A stretch of DNA of 64,000 nt, from positions 1 through 64,000 of the forward strand of contig NZ_AKZI01000010.1 in NCBI RefSeq assembly GCF_000293785.1, given 5' to 3'. A program made the position numbers and the translations under genes. The notes under the pieces are model-generated. The model was not told where the DNA came from and did no database searches. It worked only from the letters and a program-made list of their open reading frames with translations. This document shows positions 25,603-34,781 of the stretch, piece by piece (within the stretch, counting starts at the first letter, position 1; each line of letters begins with the position of its first letter). The stretch comes from Rhodovulum sp. PH10 (GTDB taxonomy: Bacteria > Pseudomonadota > Alphaproteobacteria > Rhizobiales > Xanthobacteraceae).

Positions 25603-26379
25603 TCAGGCGTCGAGCCGCATCGGCAGCCCGGCTTTCGCCATGTACTGCTTCGCCTCGCGGATCGTGTGCTCGCCGAAATGGAAGATCGAGGCCGCCAGCA
25701 CCGCAGTCGCGTGGCCGTCGCGGATGCCCTCGACCAAGTGCTCGAGCGTGCCGACGCCACCGGAGGCGATCACCGGCACCGGCACCGCATCGGCGATCGC
25801 GCGGGTGAGCGGGATGTCGAAGCCGGCCTTGGTGCCGTCGCGGTCCATCGAGGTGAGGAGGATCTCTCCGGCCCCCAGCGCCACCACCTCCTCGGCATAT
25901 TTCACCGCGTCGATGCCGGTCGGCTTGCGGCCGCCATGGGTGAAGATCTCCCAGCGGTCGCGCTCCCCCGGCGCCGAGACGCGCTTGGCGTCGATCGCCA
26001 CCACGATGCACTGGTTGCCGAACTTTTCCGCCGCCTCGTGGACGAACCGCCGGTCGGCGACCGCCGCCGTGTTGATCGACACCTTGTCGGCGCCCGACTT
26101 CAGGAGCGCGCGGATGTCGTCGGTGGTGCGCACCCCGCCGCCGACCGTGAGCGGCATGAAGCACGCCTCGGCGGTGCGCCGCACCACGTCGAGGATGGTG
26201 CCGCGGTTCTCGTGGCTCGCGGTGATGTCGAGGAAGCACAGCTCGTCGGCACCGGCGGCGTCGTAGGCGATCGCCGCCTCGACCGGATCACCGGCGTCGC
26301 GCAGGTCGACGAAGTTGACGCCCTTGACGACACGGCCGTCCTTGACGTCGAGGCAGGGGATGACGCGGACTTTGAACAT
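25603..26379 (-). CDS. hisF: Imidazole glycerol phosphate synthase cyclase subunit
   Basis: 258 aa TIM barrel that joins PRFAR with ammonia from HisH to give imidazole glycerol phosphate and AICAR. Catalytic Asp11 equivalent in [16 protein letters not shown] and Asp130 equivalent in VVAIDAKR; phosphate loops VGGGVRT and [10 protein letters not shown]. Full length. It starts only three bases after the stop of the small alpha/beta gene that separates it from hisA. Confidence 0.98.
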   Translation of the reverse strand: MFKVRVIPCLDVKDGRVVKGVNFVDLRDAGDPVEAAIAYDAAGADELCFLDITASHENRGTILDVVRRTAEACFMPLTVGGGVRTTDDIRALLKSGADKVSINTAAVADRRFVHEAAEKFGNQCIVVAIDAKRVSAPGERDRWEIFTHGGRKPTGIDAVKYAEEVVALGAGEILLTSMDRDGTKAGFDIPLTRAIADAVPVPVIASGGVGTLEHLVEGIRDGHATAVLAASIFHFGEHTIREAKQYMAKAGLPMRLDA

Positions 26380-26382
26380 TTG

Positions 26383-26670
26383 CTATTCGGCTGCCGAGGC
26401 GAGAGGCCGACCCTTGATGAAATCCCAGTAGACCCCCGGCAGGCGACCCGCAAACTCGCTGGAGGTCACATCCGCGATGTAGAACAGCCGCGAGCCGGCG
26501 AACTTGGCGAACCGGTCCGACAGCTCGGAAACCGGCAACGCGCTCCGAACGAAGCAGACGTGATCGTCCAGCTCGATCATCTCCGCGTTGTCGTCGAGGG
26601 CGTCGACGAAGCCGCGCCGATCGAGGTCGTCACCGTTGCCGTCATCGAAGACCAGAAGACAGGTTTTCAT
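26383..26670 (-). CDS. Small alpha/beta protein inside the his operon (Cas2/SinR-like fold suspected)
   Basis: 95 aa, soluble. Its order fits a ferredoxin-like half-barrel: strand KTCLLVFDD, acidic loop NGDDLD, helix RRGFVDALDD, strand AEMIELDDHVCFVRSA, helix PVSELSDRFAKFAGS, strand RLFYIADVT, then an acidic tail. This is the layout of short Cas2-like proteins sometimes annotated as SinR family, but I cannot prove it. ATG overlaps the preceding 2-TM gene stop by four bases and the stop lies three bases before hisF. GC is about 60% by hand count of one 60-base line against 73% in hisA and hisF lines. Not part of histidine synthesis in any organism I know. Confidence 0.6.
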   Translation of the reverse strand: MKTCLLVFDDGNGDDLDRRGFVDALDDNAEMIELDDHVCFVRSALPVSELSDRFAKFAGSRLFYIADVTSSEFAGRLPGVYWDFIKGRPLASAAE

Positions 26671-27038
26671 TTGGTCTCTCCGCGGTCGTAGCCGATACGC
26701 CCGGTTTCCGTGGCCCGTTCCACGGCGACGGGTCGTCGGCCTTTGCGGTATCGGAACCTCAACTCCTGAAGCCTGATCCTGTATTCCTCGGATTGCAGGC
26801 GATCCGGGTCGCGAAACAGCAAGATGAAGTAAGCAACGAGCGCAGGCAACACGAGCAGGGCCGCGAGCCCGATCAGGAGCAGCCGGACCGGACGGTCGTC
26901 GATCAGCACGGCTGCGAGGAGAAAAAGAGGGACCGTCAGCCCGACCAGCCAGAGCAGGGGATTCACGGCCGTGCGGACGACCCGGATGGTGTCGACCCGC
27001 GAAAGGCCCGCCCGGACGATCTCGTCGAGCTTCGGCAT
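26667..27038 (-). CDS. Two-TM protein inside the his operon
   Basis: 123 aa membrane protein. TM1 about 27-47 (LLWLVGLTVPLFLLAAVL), short loop DDRPVR, TM2 about 51-74 (LLIGLAALLVLPALVAYFIL). After TM2 comes a juxtamembrane segment RDPDRLQSEEYRIRLQELR, then a basic cytosolic tail. No known family; the DPDRLQSEEY stretch looks like a conserved motif rather than a random tail. Its ATG directly abuts the hisA TAG (no gap). Two 60-base lines in this gene count 34 and 37 G+C against 44 in hisA. It pairs with the small alpha/beta gene by ATGA overlap. Confidence 0.65.
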   Translation of the reverse strand: MPKLDEIVRAGLSRVDTIRVVRTAVNPLLWLVGLTVPLFLLAAVLIDDRPVRLLLIGLAALLVLPALVAYFILLFRDPDRLQSEEYRIRLQELRFRYRKGRRPVAVERATETGRIGYDRGETK

Positions 27039-27791
27039 CTAGGCCCGCCCTGCCTCCGCGGCCGAGCGGCCACCCATCAGCGCCAGCGCCTTCCTGGCAT
27101 CCAGCCGGCCGTCGTAGAGCGCCCGTCCGGCGATCGCGCCCGCGAGCTTTTCCGCCCGCGGCTCCAGCAGCTTCTCGATGTCGGCGAGCGAGGCGAGGCC
27201 GCCCGAGGCGATCACCGGGATCGCCACCGCGTCGGCGAGCGCGATCGTGCCGTCGAGATCGAGGCCGGTCAGCATGCCGTCGCGGCTGATCTCGGTATAG
27301 ACGATCGCGGCGACGCCGGCGTCCTCGAACCGCTTGGCGAGATCGAGCGCCGGCAGGTCGGACACCTCCGCCCAGCCCTCGACCGCCACCCGGCCGTTTC
27401 GCGCGTCGAGCCCGACCGCCACCCGACCGGGAAACCGCTTGGCCGCCGTCTTCACCAGCTCGGGGTCGCGCACCGCGGCGGTGCCGATGATCACCCGGGT
27501 CACGCCCTTCTCGAGCCAGCCCTCGACGGTCGCCATGTCGCGGATGCCGCCGCCGAGCTGCACCGGGACCGACACGAGCTCGAGGATCCGCTCGACCGCC
27601 GCCGCGTTCACCGGACGCCCGGCGAACGCGCCGTCGAGATCGACCAGATGGAGGTAGCGGAAGCCGGTCTCCTCGAACTGGCGGGCCTGCTCGGCCGGGT
27701 CGCGGTTGAAGATGGTGGCGCGCGCCATGTCGCCCTGCTCGAGGCGCACGGCGAGGCCGTCCTTCAAATCGATGGCGGGAAACAGGATCAC
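27039..27791 (-). CDS. hisA: ProFAR isomerase
   Basis: 250 aa TIM barrel catalysing the Amadori rearrangement of ProFAR to PRFAR. Catalytic Asp in [14 protein letters not shown] and second Asp in [14 protein letters not shown]; phosphate loops LGGGIRDM and [10 protein letters not shown]. Paralogous to HisF, full length. Its stop codon is immediately followed by the ATG of the 2-TM gene, so the foreign-looking cassette is read in the same transcript. Confidence 0.97.
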   Translation of the reverse strand: MILFPAIDLKDGLAVRLEQGDMARATIFNRDPAEQARQFEETGFRYLHLVDLDGAFAGRPVNAAAVERILELVSVPVQLGGGIRDMATVEGWLEKGVTRVIIGTAAVRDPELVKTAAKRFPGRVAVGLDARNGRVAVEGWAEVSDLPALDLAKRFEDAGVAAIVYTEISRDGMLTGLDLDGTIALADAVAIPVIASGGLASLADIEKLLEPRAEKLAGAIAGRALYDGRLDARKALALMGGRSAAEAGRA

Positions 27792-27864
27792 GAGCGGACT
27801 CCGAGGTCGGATGAGGGGGCGTCTCGATGGAAAACCGCCGGCGCCGCGTCCCCCGCGACCGTCC

Positions 27865-28515
27865 TCACGGCGCCCACCGCAAGAAATTGGCGATCAGCGC
27901 GAGACCGAGCCGCTGGCTCTTCTCGGGGTGGAACTGGGTGCCGGCGACGGTGCCGCGGGCGACGATCGCGGTGACCGGGCCGCCATAATCGGCCTCGGCG
28001 ACCAGCACCGACGGGTCGGACACCGACAAATGGTAGCTGTGCACGAAATAGGCGTGCAGCCCGTCCGGCCCGGTCGGGATGTTTTTCAAAAGCGGATGGT
28101 TCACACGGGCCGACAAGGTGTTCCAGCCCATGTGCGGGATCTTCAGGCTCGGATCGTTCGGCGTGATGCGGTCGACCTCGCCGGGGATCCAGCCCAAGCC
28201 CTCGGTCACCTCGTACTCGTTGCCGCGCTCGGCCAGAAGCTGCATGCCGACGCAGATGCCGAGAAACGGCCGGCCTTTGCCGTGCACCGTCTCGGTCATC
28301 GCCTCGACCATGCCGGGCACCGAATCGAGCCCGCGTCGACAGTCGGCGAAGGCACCGACGCCCGGCAGCACGATGCGGTCGGCGCCGCGCACCACCTCGG
28401 GATCGCTGGTGACGCGGATCTCCTGGTCGGAGCCGCTCTCGCGCGCCGCCCGCTCGAAGGCTTTGGCGGCCGAGTGCAGGTTGCCCGACCCGTAATCGAT
28501 GATCGCGACCGTCAT
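27865..28515 (-). CDS. hisH: Imidazole glycerol phosphate synthase glutaminase subunit
   Basis: 216 aa class I glutamine amidotransferase that makes ammonia for HisF. Starts [14 protein letters not shown]; oxyanion strand [11 protein letters not shown]; nucleophile elbow GICVGMQLL (Cys); His-Glu pair in [10 protein letters not shown]. All catalytic residues present. ATG overlaps the DUF2628 stop by four bases. Works as a dimer with HisF in the cytosol. Confidence 0.97.
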   Translation of the reverse strand: MTVAIIDYGSGNLHSAAKAFERAARESGSDQEIRVTSDPEVVRGADRIVLPGVGAFADCRRGLDSVPGMVEAMTETVHGKGRPFLGICVGMQLLAERGNEYEVTEGLGWIPGEVDRITPNDPSLKIPHMGWNTLSARVNHPLLKNIPTGPDGLHAYFVHSYHLSVSDPSVLVAEADYGGPVTAIVARGTVAGTQFHPEKSQRLGLALIANFLRWAP

Positions 28516-28997
28516 CGGCTCACCCCCGCACTCGGAAACAGCCCGAGAATGCCCCGGACACTCGTGTCCCGGACACGAGTGTCCCCGCCGTCGTGCGCCG
28601 CTGCCGTCCCGGCTCGCGCCACCCACGCCGAAAAGAAGCGCTGCTCGGCCGACTCCCGGTCGTCGCCGACCACGATGCCGTGGTCGCGCCAGCCGGCGCG
28701 CACGAGCGCGGCGCGGCGCAGCGTCGCCGCCTCGAGGCCGATCAGGAGGCCGACCAGCCCGAAGGCGACCGAGCGCCAGCCGGGCGTCACGCCGAGCAGC
28801 CCCACGGCAACCGACAGCACCACCATCACCGCGAGATAGGCCAAGAGCGTCCGCCACAGCCGGTGCCACAGCATCCACAAGGGGCCGAACAGGAAGGCCG
28901 CCCAGTCGAAGCCGTCGCGCACGAAGCGGAAATCCTCGGCCGCGGTCGCCTGCCCGTCCGCCCGCGCGGGTGGCTCCAGCACTGCATACACCGCCAT
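28512..28997 (-). CDS. DUF2628 membrane protein
   Basis: 161 aa. N-terminal soluble part [29 protein letters not shown] is the DUF2628 signature; two hydrophobic stretches follow ([19 protein letters not shown] and [18 protein letters not shown]). The gene sits between hisB and hisH in many Hyphomicrobiales, so it is an ordinary member of this operon, function unknown. GAGAGGA precedes the ATG. Its last 25 codons contain a perfect 29-base palindrome encoding [10 protein letters not shown]. Confidence 0.85.
   Translation of the reverse strand: MAVYAVLEPPARADGQATAAEDFRFVRDGFDWAAFLFGPLWMLWHRLWRTLLAYLAVMVVLSVAVGLLGVTPGWRSVAFGLVGLLIGLEAATLRRAALVRAGWRDHGIVVGDDRESAEQRFFSAWVARAGTAAAHDGGDTRVRDTSVRGILGLFPSAGVSR
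28556..28584. repeat. Perfect 29-base palindrome inside coding sequence
   Basis: Arms GGACACTCGTGTCC and GGACACGAGTGTCC are exact reverse complements around one central C. Each arm is itself a hairpin (GGACAC/GTGTCC), so the element can form one long or two small stems. It lies in the 3' end of the DUF2628 gene, about 40 bases before the hisH start on the transcript. No T-tract follows. Confidence 0.9.
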
Positions 28998-29053
28998 GAT
29001 CGTCCTCTCGCAACGCGCCGTGTGTTTCAGAGAATCGGCGCCGGCCGCCGGCC

Positions 29054-29647
29054 TCACCCGCCGAGCGACCCCTTGGTCGACGGCACCTCGTCCTTCGCCC
29101 GCGGGTCGATCGCCACCGCGCCACGCAGCGCTCGGGCGAGGCCCTTGAAGCAGGATTCGGAGATATGGTGGTCGTTGCCGCCGTAAAGGGTTTCCACGTG
29201 CAGCGTGAGCCCCGCGTTCATCGCGAACGCCTGGAACCACTCGCGCACCAGCTCGGTGTCGAAGGTGCCGATTTTTCCGCGCGCAAACTCCACACGGAAC
29301 ACCAGGAAGGGGCGCCCCGACACGTCGATCGCGACGCGCGTGAGCGTCTCGTCCATCGGCAGATGCACGTCGGCGTAGCGGCAGATGCCTTTCATGTCGC
29401 CGAGCGCCTTGCGAAACGCCTGGCCGAGCGTGATGCCGACGTCCTCGGTGGTGTGGTGGTCGTCGATATGGAGGTCGCCGTCGGCCTTCACCTCGAGGTC
29501 GATGCGCGCATGACGGGCCAAGAGGTCGAGCATATGGTCGAGGAAGCCGACCCCGGTGGCGATGCTCGCCTTGCCGGTGCCGTCGAGGTCGAGCGCGACC
29601 TCGACCCGGGTTTCCGAGGTGGTCCGCTTCACGGTCGCGGTGCGCAT
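29054..29647 (-). CDS. hisB: Imidazoleglycerol-phosphate dehydratase
   Basis: 197 aa monofunctional enzyme that removes water from IGP to give imidazole acetol phosphate. Metal motifs [26 protein letters not shown] (DDHHTxED) and [15 protein letters not shown] (NDHHxxE) are complete. First gene of the minus-strand histidine block, divergent from hslV with about 245 bases between the starts. Lacks the HisN phosphatase domain found in enterobacterial HisB. Confidence 0.97.
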   Translation of the reverse strand: MRTATVKRTTSETRVEVALDLDGTGKASIATGVGFLDHMLDLLARHARIDLEVKADGDLHIDDHHTTEDVGITLGQAFRKALGDMKGICRYADVHLPMDETLTRVAIDVSGRPFLVFRVEFARGKIGTFDTELVREWFQAFAMNAGLTLHVETLYGGNDHHISESCFKGLARALRGAVAIDPRAKDEVPSTKGSLGG

Positions 29648-29837
29648 GTCGAGCTCGTCGGGGTCGTGCCGGCCGGGCAACGCTGCGGAAACCGCGGACC
29701 CGGCGGGAGGAATGGGGCCGGGCCGCGTTTTAACAGGCCGGGGCCGGTTCCGCCACTGCCGCGGGGGCGCTCGCGCCCCTATCCCCGCCCCGGCGAGCCG
29801 CGGCAGCCGCACCGCGTTGCCGGCGCGCCGGTGTCGC

Positions 29838-29869
29838 GTTGCAATGCGGTTCCCGCGAACCTAAATCAG
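29838..29869 (+). promoter_or_regulatory. Candidate RpoH (heat-shock) promoter of hslVU
   Basis: GTTG, 18 bases, then CCTAAATCAG. The alphaproteobacterial sigma-32 pattern is CTTG, 17-18 bases, CYTATNTNNG; here one mismatch occurs in each box. It ends 24 bases before the hslV ATG, which gives a short leader. HslVU is a classical heat-shock operon, which supports the reading. Confidence 0.55.
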
Positions 29870-29893
29870 GGCCTCACGAGGTTTTTCGAATCC

Positions 29894-30460
29894 ATGCATC
29901 CCGAACAGGCGTCCTCGACCCAAGTCAACACTTGGCACGGCACCACCATCGTCACGGTCCGCAAGGGCGGCATCGTCGCGGTCGGCGGCGACGGGCAGGT
30001 GTCGCTCGGCCAGACCATCATCAAGGCGAACGCCAAGAAGGTGCGCCGGCTCGCCAAGGGCGACGTGATCGGCGGCTTCGCCGGCGCCACCGCCGACGCC
30101 TTCACGCTGTTCGAGCGGCTCGAGGGCAAGCTCGAGCAGTATCCGGGCCAGCTGATGCGCGCCGCCGTCGAGCTCGCCAAGGACTGGCGCACCGACCGCT
30201 ATCTGCGCCGGCTGGAGGCGATGATGATCGTCGCCGACCCGCAGGTGTCGCTGGTGCTGACCGGCACCGGCGACGTGCTGGAGCCCGAGAACGGGCTCGC
30301 CGGCATCGGCTCCGGCGGCAACTACGCGCTCGCCGCCGCGCGGGCCCTGCTCGACACCGACCTCGACGCCGAGACGATCGTGCGCCGCTCGCTCGCGATC
30401 GCCGCGGAAATCTGCGTCTACACCAACGACAAGGTGGTGGTGGAGACGCTGAAGGCCTGA
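29894..30460 (+). CDS. hslV: ATP-dependent protease subunit HslV
   Basis: 188 aa proteasome-like peptidase subunit. A propeptide of 16 residues ends at HG, and mature protein should start at Thr17 ([21 protein letters not shown]), the catalytic N-terminal Thr. Lys in NAKKVRRL and Ser/Asp positions match HslV. Forms two stacked hexamers capped by HslU and degrades misfolded and regulatory proteins. The longer propeptide than in E. coli is common in alphaproteobacteria. hslU starts 101 bases later. Confidence 0.97.
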   Translation: MHPEQASSTQVNTWHGTTIVTVRKGGIVAVGGDGQVSLGQTIIKANAKKVRRLAKGDVIGGFAGATADAFTLFERLEGKLEQYPGQLMRAAVELAKDWRTDRYLRRLEAMMIVADPQVSLVLTGTGDVLEPENGLAGIGSGGNYALAAARALLDTDLDAETIVRRSLAIAAEICVYTNDKVVVETLKA

Positions 30461-30561
30461 TCCCGCCGCCTTCGGCGGACCGCCCCTTTCGCCTCTCCCT
30501 TCCGGATTCCGCGTGCCGACGGCACGCCGCGACCGGCGGGGCGGGCCACGGAACCGCATCC

Positions 30562-31869
30562 ATGACCGACTTCTCTCCCCGCGAAATCGTCTCCGAGCTC
30601 GACCGCTTCATCATCGGCCAGCACGACGCCAAGCGCGCGGTCGCGATCGCGCTGCGCAACCGCTGGCGGCGGCTGCAGCTCGACGACAAGCTGCGCGAGG
30701 AGGTGATGCCGAAGAACATTTTGATGATCGGCCCGACCGGCGTCGGCAAGACCGAGATTTCCCGCCGCCTCGCCAAGCTCGCCGGGGCGCCGTTCATCAA
30801 GGTGGAGGCGACCAAATTCACCGAGGTCGGCTATGTCGGCCGCGACGTCGAGCAGATCGTGCGCGATCTCGTCGAGGTCGGCATCGCCATCACCCGCGAG
30901 AAGAAGCGCAAGGACGTGCAGGCGCGCGCCCACCTCGCCGCCGAGGAGCGGGTGGTCGAGGCCTTGGTCGGCAAGGGTGCCTCCGCCTCCACCAAGGAGA
31001 CGTTCCGCAAGAAGCTGCGTGACGGCGAGATGGACGACAAGGAGATCGAGGTCGAGGTGCAGGCGGGCGGCGCCGGCCTGCCGATGTTCGACATCCCCGG
31101 CATGCCGGGCGCGCAGATGGGCGCGGTGTCGATCGGCGACATCTTCGGCAAGCTCGGCGGCGGGCGCACCAAGACGCGGCGCGTCACCGTGAAGGAGTCC
31201 TACGAGGTCCTGATCGCCGAGGAGTCCGACAAGCTGCTCGACCAGGACGCGCTGGTGCAGGAGGCGATTCGCGCCGTCGAGAACAACGGCATCGTGTTTC
31301 TCGACGAGATCGACAAGATCACCGCGCGCGAGGGCCGCTCCGGCGCCGACGTGTCGCGCGAGGGCGTGCAGCGCGACCTTCTGCCGCTGATCGAGGGCAC
31401 CTCGGTCTCGACCAAGCACGGCACGGTGAAGACCGACCATATTCTGTTCATCGCCTCGGGCGCGTTCCATCTGGCGAAGCCCTCGGACCTGCTGCCGGAG
31501 CTGCAGGGCCGCCTGCCGATTCGCGTCGAGCTGCAGGCGCTGACCCGCGACGACTTCAAGCGCATCCTCACCGAGACCGAGGCGTCGCTGATCGTGCAGT
31601 ACATCGCGCTGATGGCGACCGAGGGCTTGAAACTCACCTTCACCGACGACGCGATCGATGCGATCGCCGACGTCGCGGTGTCGGTCAACTCCACCGTGGA
31701 GAACATCGGCGCGCGGCGCCTGCAGACGGTGATGGAGCGGGTGCTCGACGAGATCTCCTTCACCGCCGCCGACCAGAACGGCGAGACGGTGACGATCGAC
31801 GGCGCCTATGTGCGCGAGCGGGTCGAGGATCTCTCCAAGAACGCCGACCTCAGCCGCTTCATTCTCTGA
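30562..31869 (+). CDS. hslU: ATP-dependent protease ATPase subunit HslU
   Basis: 435 aa AAA+ unfoldase that feeds Hsl[21 protein letters not shown] is the HslU N-terminal signature; Walker A GPTGVGKT near residues 57-64; pore motif GYVGRD; intermediate I domain with [15 protein letters not shown]; Walker B VFLDEIDK near 245-252; sensor 2 [12 protein letters not shown]-terminal DLSRFIL, the tail that inserts into HslV. Full length. Co-transcribed with hslV. Confidence 0.98.
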   Translation: MTDFSPREIVSELDRFIIGQHDAKRAVAIALRNRWRRLQLDDKLREEVMPKNILMIGPTGVGKTEISRRLAKLAGAPFIKVEATKFTEVGYVGRDVEQIVRDLVEVGIAITREKKRKDVQARAHLAAEERVVEALVGKGASASTKETFRKKLRDGEMDDKEIEVEVQAGGAGLPMFDIPGMPGAQMGAVSIGDIFGKLGGGRTKTRRVTVKESYEVLIAEESDKLLDQDALVQEAIRAVENNGIVFLDEIDKITAREGRSGADVSREGVQRDLLPLIEGTSVSTKHGTVKTDHILFIASGAFHLAKPSDLLPELQGRLPIRVELQALTRDDFKRILTETEASLIVQYIALMATEGLKLTFTDDAIDAIADVAVSVNSTVENIGARRLQTVMERVLDEISFTAADQNGETVTIDGAYVRERVEDLSKNADLSRFIL

Positions 31870-31890
31870 TTCGCCGGCGCCGGGCGAATC
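31868..31890 (+). terminator. Stem-loop directly after hslU
   Basis: Eight-base perfect stem GATTCGCC/GGCGAATC with a seven-base GC loop begins inside the hslU stop codon. No T-run follows, so it is a weak or Rho-dependent terminator candidate. Confidence 0.4.
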
Positions 31891-32180
31891 GAGTCCGCCC
31901 GCAGACGCGTCGAACGAGCGCGCGGCCGAATCGCCCGGCCTCGCTCGTGTACGGCGCCGAGCGGTGCGGCGTGTGCCCTCCGCGCGGATCGGTGGTAATA
32001 GTCTCGTCGTGCTTTCGACGCACGGTCGCGCCGAGCCGCCCGCCGGCGGATCGCCCACGGCCGCGCGTCACCGACATCGAACCGAACGAGAATGCCCTGC
32101 CAGTCCGGACGTTTGCCCGCCCCCTCGGCCGCCACGGCCGGGGCGTTCGCTGTTGTTCGCGCGTCCGGCGCCGAGGCACG
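31891..32180. other. Intergenic region between hslU and the tRNA terminator
   Basis: About 290 bases without a credible gene. Codon-like frames are Arg-rich shadows. I see no promoter that I can support. Confidence 0.4.
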
Positions 32181-32202
32181 AAAAAACCCGCCGAGAGGCG
32201 GG
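32181..32202 (-). terminator. Intrinsic terminator of tRNA-fMet
   Basis: Read on the minus strand: stem CCCGCC, loop TCTC, stem GGCGGG, then six T. It starts 28 bases after the tRNA 3' end, the normal place for a tRNA terminator. Textbook intrinsic terminator. Confidence 0.88.
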
Positions 32203-32228
32203 TCCATCCATCCGAGCGGCAGAAGGTT

Positions 32229-32306
<78 letters not shown>

Positions 32307-32366
32307 CCAAGTCGACCCGACGACCGAACCGGTCGCCGCCGTCGCGAGGCTTATGTAGCAACACAA

Positions 32367-33329
32367 GTGTCACATGGGAAGCCCGCCTTGGCACAGAATC
32401 TCGTTGTTTCGCACAATCCTCTTCTGCCGCCCGCGCCGGCTGCGGACACCGCCGACATGCACGTTCCGGATGCGATCCGTGGAGTGGCGCGCAGCGCTCT
32501 CGACGAGGCCCGCACCGCGATCACCGATCCGGCCCGGCCGGACGACGTCGCGATTCACGATTTCCGCAAGGGCATGAAGCGGTGGCGGGCGATTCTGCGG
32601 CTGGTCTCGCCGTTTCTCGGCGACGAGGGGCCGCGGCTGCGGATCGAGGCGCGCGACCTCGCCCGCGCGCTCGCCGGGGCGCGCGACGCCCGCACCGCGC
32701 TCGACGCGCTCGACGATCTCGGCAAGCTCGAGGCCGGGATGCCGCTGTCGGAGCGTAGCCTCGCCACCATCGCCGGGCGGCTCGACGAGCAGCGCGCCGC
32801 GGCCGAAAACCTCTCGGTCACTCCCGAGACGCGGACGCGCATCGACGAGATTCTGCTGGTGGCGAGCGAGGGGGTGAAATTCTGGCCGCTCGCCGAGGTC
32901 GATTTCCGCGATCTCGCGCGCGAGATCGCCGTGCATTACCGGCGCGCCCGCGACGCCATCCCGGCCGACTGGGCGGCGGCCGAGCCCGAGACGCTGCACG
33001 GCCTGCGCCAGCGGGTGGTCACCCACCGCTATCAGATGGAGATCGTCGCGCCGCTGTGGCCGCGCTTCGGCGAGTTCTGGATCGGCGAGGCGCAGAAGCT
33101 GCGCGACCGGCTCGGCCACCATCAGGATCTGATCATTCTCGCCGGGCTGACGGCGCCGCACGGGCCGCTCGCGCCGTGGCGGTCGCGGCTGTTGCCGCTG
33201 ATCGACGCCCGCCGCGCCGAGCACGTGACGGTCGCGAGCCGGCTCGCCGGCCGGCTGTTCGCCGATCCGCCCAAGAGCTTTCGGCGCCGCCTGCGGGCGC
33301 TGTGGGAGCACCGCGTGAAGCCGGGCTGA
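32367..33329 (+). CDS. CHAD domain protein
   Basis: 320 aa from a GTG start. All-helical CHAD domain with the conserved basic signature IHDFRKGMKRWRAILRLV near residue 65 and a second histidine/arginine patch LHGLRQRVVTHRYQME near 210, which bind polyphosphate in characterised members. No CYTH triphosphate-tunnel domain is fused or adjacent. No clear ribosome site at the GTG; an ATG 30 codons in (MHVPDAIRG) is a good alternative start. Confidence 0.87.
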   Translation: MSHGKPALAQNLVVSHNPLLPPAPAADTADMHVPDAIRGVARSALDEARTAITDPARPDDVAIHDFRKGMKRWRAILRLVSPFLGDEGPRLRIEARDLARALAGARDARTALDALDDLGKLEAGMPLSERSLATIAGRLDEQRAAAENLSVTPETRTRIDEILLVASEGVKFWPLAEVDFRDLAREIAVHYRRARDAIPADWAAAEPETLHGLRQRVVTHRYQMEIVAPLWPRFGEFWIGEAQKLRDRLGHHQDLIILAGLTAPHGPLAPWRSRLLPLIDARRAEHVTVASRLAGRLFADPPKSFRRRLRALWEHRVKPG

Positions 33330-33412
33330 GCGAGACGACGGGCGGCCCCGCGCGCGACAGGGAGGTGGCGGGCGGGGGAACGGTCGCCCCGGCGGCACGT
33401 TGGCGTCCCGCC

Positions 33413-33868
33413 ATGATGGTGAACATCGAAGAGGTCGTCCTGCGGCTCGCCGCCGCCGCCGTCGGCGGCCTGATCATCGGCCTCGACCGCGGCCTCAAGA
33501 ACAAGCCGGTCGGCATGCGCACGCTGTCGCTGGTGGCGCTCGGCTCGGCGACGGTGGCGGTCGTCGCCCTCGAGGTCGACGGCATGGTCGGCCATCCGGA
33601 CGCCACCAGCCGCGTCGTGCAGGGCGTGGTGCAGGGGGTGATGACCGGGATCAGCTTCATCGGCGCCGGCGTCATCCTGCGCGACCGCACCGCCCAGCGC
33701 ATCCACGGTCTGACCACCGCCGGCACCGTGTGGATCGCCGCGGCGATCGGCATCGCCTGCGGGCTCGGCGGCTGGGAGATCGCGTTCACCGCGCTGGTGA
33801 TCGCGCTCGTCGTGCTGGTCGGCCTGCGCTGGATCGAGGTGCTGACCCGCCAGGACCTGGACGACTGA
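33413..33868 (+). CDS. MgtC/SapB family membrane protein
   Basis: 151 aa with four membrane helices. MgtC marks: GLIIGLDRGLKNKPVGMRTL, TGISFIGAGVILRDR and IHGLTTAGTVWIAAAIG. It is short and lacks the ACT-like C-terminal domain of pathogen MgtC, so it belongs to the basic SapB group, linked to Mg2+ limitation or membrane-potential control but without a settled activity. Single gene. Confidence 0.9.
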   Translation: MMVNIEEVVLRLAAAAVGGLIIGLDRGLKNKPVGMRTLSLVALGSATVAVVALEVDGMVGHPDATSRVVQGVVQGVMTGISFIGAGVILRDRTAQRIHGLTTAGTVWIAAAIGIACGLGGWEIAFTALVIALVVLVGLRWIEVLTRQDLDD

Positions 33869-33931
33869 CCATCCCGGCGTCGCCAACGACGAAAAGGGCC
33901 GCGGCGGGACGCCGCGACCCTCGTTTGCGTG

Positions 33932-33957
33932 TCTCGATGCGCCGTCTCGATGCGCCG
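33932..33957. repeat. 13-bp tandem duplication after the YeaQ-like gene
   Basis: tctcgatgcgccg occurs twice in a row, ending four bases before the stop codon of the minus-strand YeaQ-like gene. Another short tandem repeat at a gene border in this window. Confidence 0.85.
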
Positions 33958-33961
33958 TCCG

Positions 33962-34603
33962 TCAGGACGGGCGGAACCACGGCCGCGGCTGCGGGGTGTC
34001 GCGGGCCGGTGCGGCGCGCTCCTTGATCTCGTTCGGCCGGCCACGCTCGGTCGGCGTCTCGGTGCGGGCGGCCGTGCGGTCGCGACTGCCGGAGCCGGAG
34101 CCGGAATTGCCGCCGCGCGAGGGCACCGCGTTGGCCAAAACCTCGGCGCCGCGTCCCGCCGGAGCGGCCGGCGACCGGCTCGGCCGGGCCGGAAAGAGCC
34201 AGCCGGTGCGCGGCTGCGGCACGTCCGGCGTCTCGGTGTCGGCGCGCCGGCGGGTGGCGGGCTCGTTGCGGGTGACGGGCTCGGAACGGGTGCGGCCGGT
34301 CGCCGGCTCGGCTCGCTCGTCGGGCTCCTCGCCAGCCTTCTGCGGCCCCCAGGTGTCGCCAGCGAACTTCGCGAAGGCGAGCAGCACGCCGGTGCCGATC
34401 ACCGCGCCGATCACCGCGCCGGTGATGGAGGCGTCGAGGCCGAACCGCGGCCCGGCCCAGGTGCCGACGAAGGCGCCGACCAGGCCGACGACGACGTCGG
34501 CGAACAGGCCGAAGCCGGTGCCCCATGAGGTGGTGGTGGCGAGCCAGCCGCCGCCGGCGCCGATCAGGAGAATGACGATCCAGATGTCGGTGGAAAGGGT
34601 CAT
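33962..34603 (-). CDS. GlsB/YeaQ/YmgE-like membrane protein with long hydrophilic tail
   Basis: 213 aa. Residues 1-80 form the transglycosylase-associated/YeaQ unit with three helices and the GxxGG pattern (IVILLIGAGGGWLATTT; VVVGLVGAFVGTWAG; ITGAVIGAVIGTGVLLAF). Normal members end there at about 80-90 aa. Here a 130-residue Pro/Arg/Glu/Thr-rich disordered tail follows (for example SGSGSGSRDRTAARTE). Tail codons remain strongly coding in this frame. Role unknown; the tail may face the cytosol or cell wall. Confidence 0.75.
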   Translation of the reverse strand: MTLSTDIWIVILLIGAGGGWLATTTSWGTGFGLFADVVVGLVGAFVGTWAGPRFGLDASITGAVIGAVIGTGVLLAFAKFAGDTWGPQKAGEEPDERAEPATGRTRSEPVTRNEPATRRRADTETPDVPQPRTGWLFPARPSRSPAAPAGRGAEVLANAVPSRGGNSGSGSGSRDRTAARTETPTERGRPNEIKERAAPARDTPQPRPWFRPS

Positions 34604-34781
34604 GTCGGGGCTTTCCGAAAGGTCAGGGAAACGATGATGGCGGTCGGCCGCGTCCGGTCCGCCGGGACCGGCCGCACGGCGGCCGTCGTTTTCCCGTCAA
34701 CCGCGGCTCGAACCCTTCGTTCCGACCGACCGGCGACCCGGGACAGGCGCATTGCCGCACCACCGTGTCGCGGGCGCCCGC

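Noticed and set aside
26383-27038. Panoptes- or CBASS-type system reading of the cassette
   Set aside because: The small protein lacks any nucleotide-cyclase or polymerase motif I can recognise and is shorter than those enzymes. The 2-TM resemblance alone is not enough, so only a neutral description is given.
29894-29945. HslV N-terminal extension as an anomaly
   Set aside because: Propeptides of this length are usual in alphaproteobacterial HslV.
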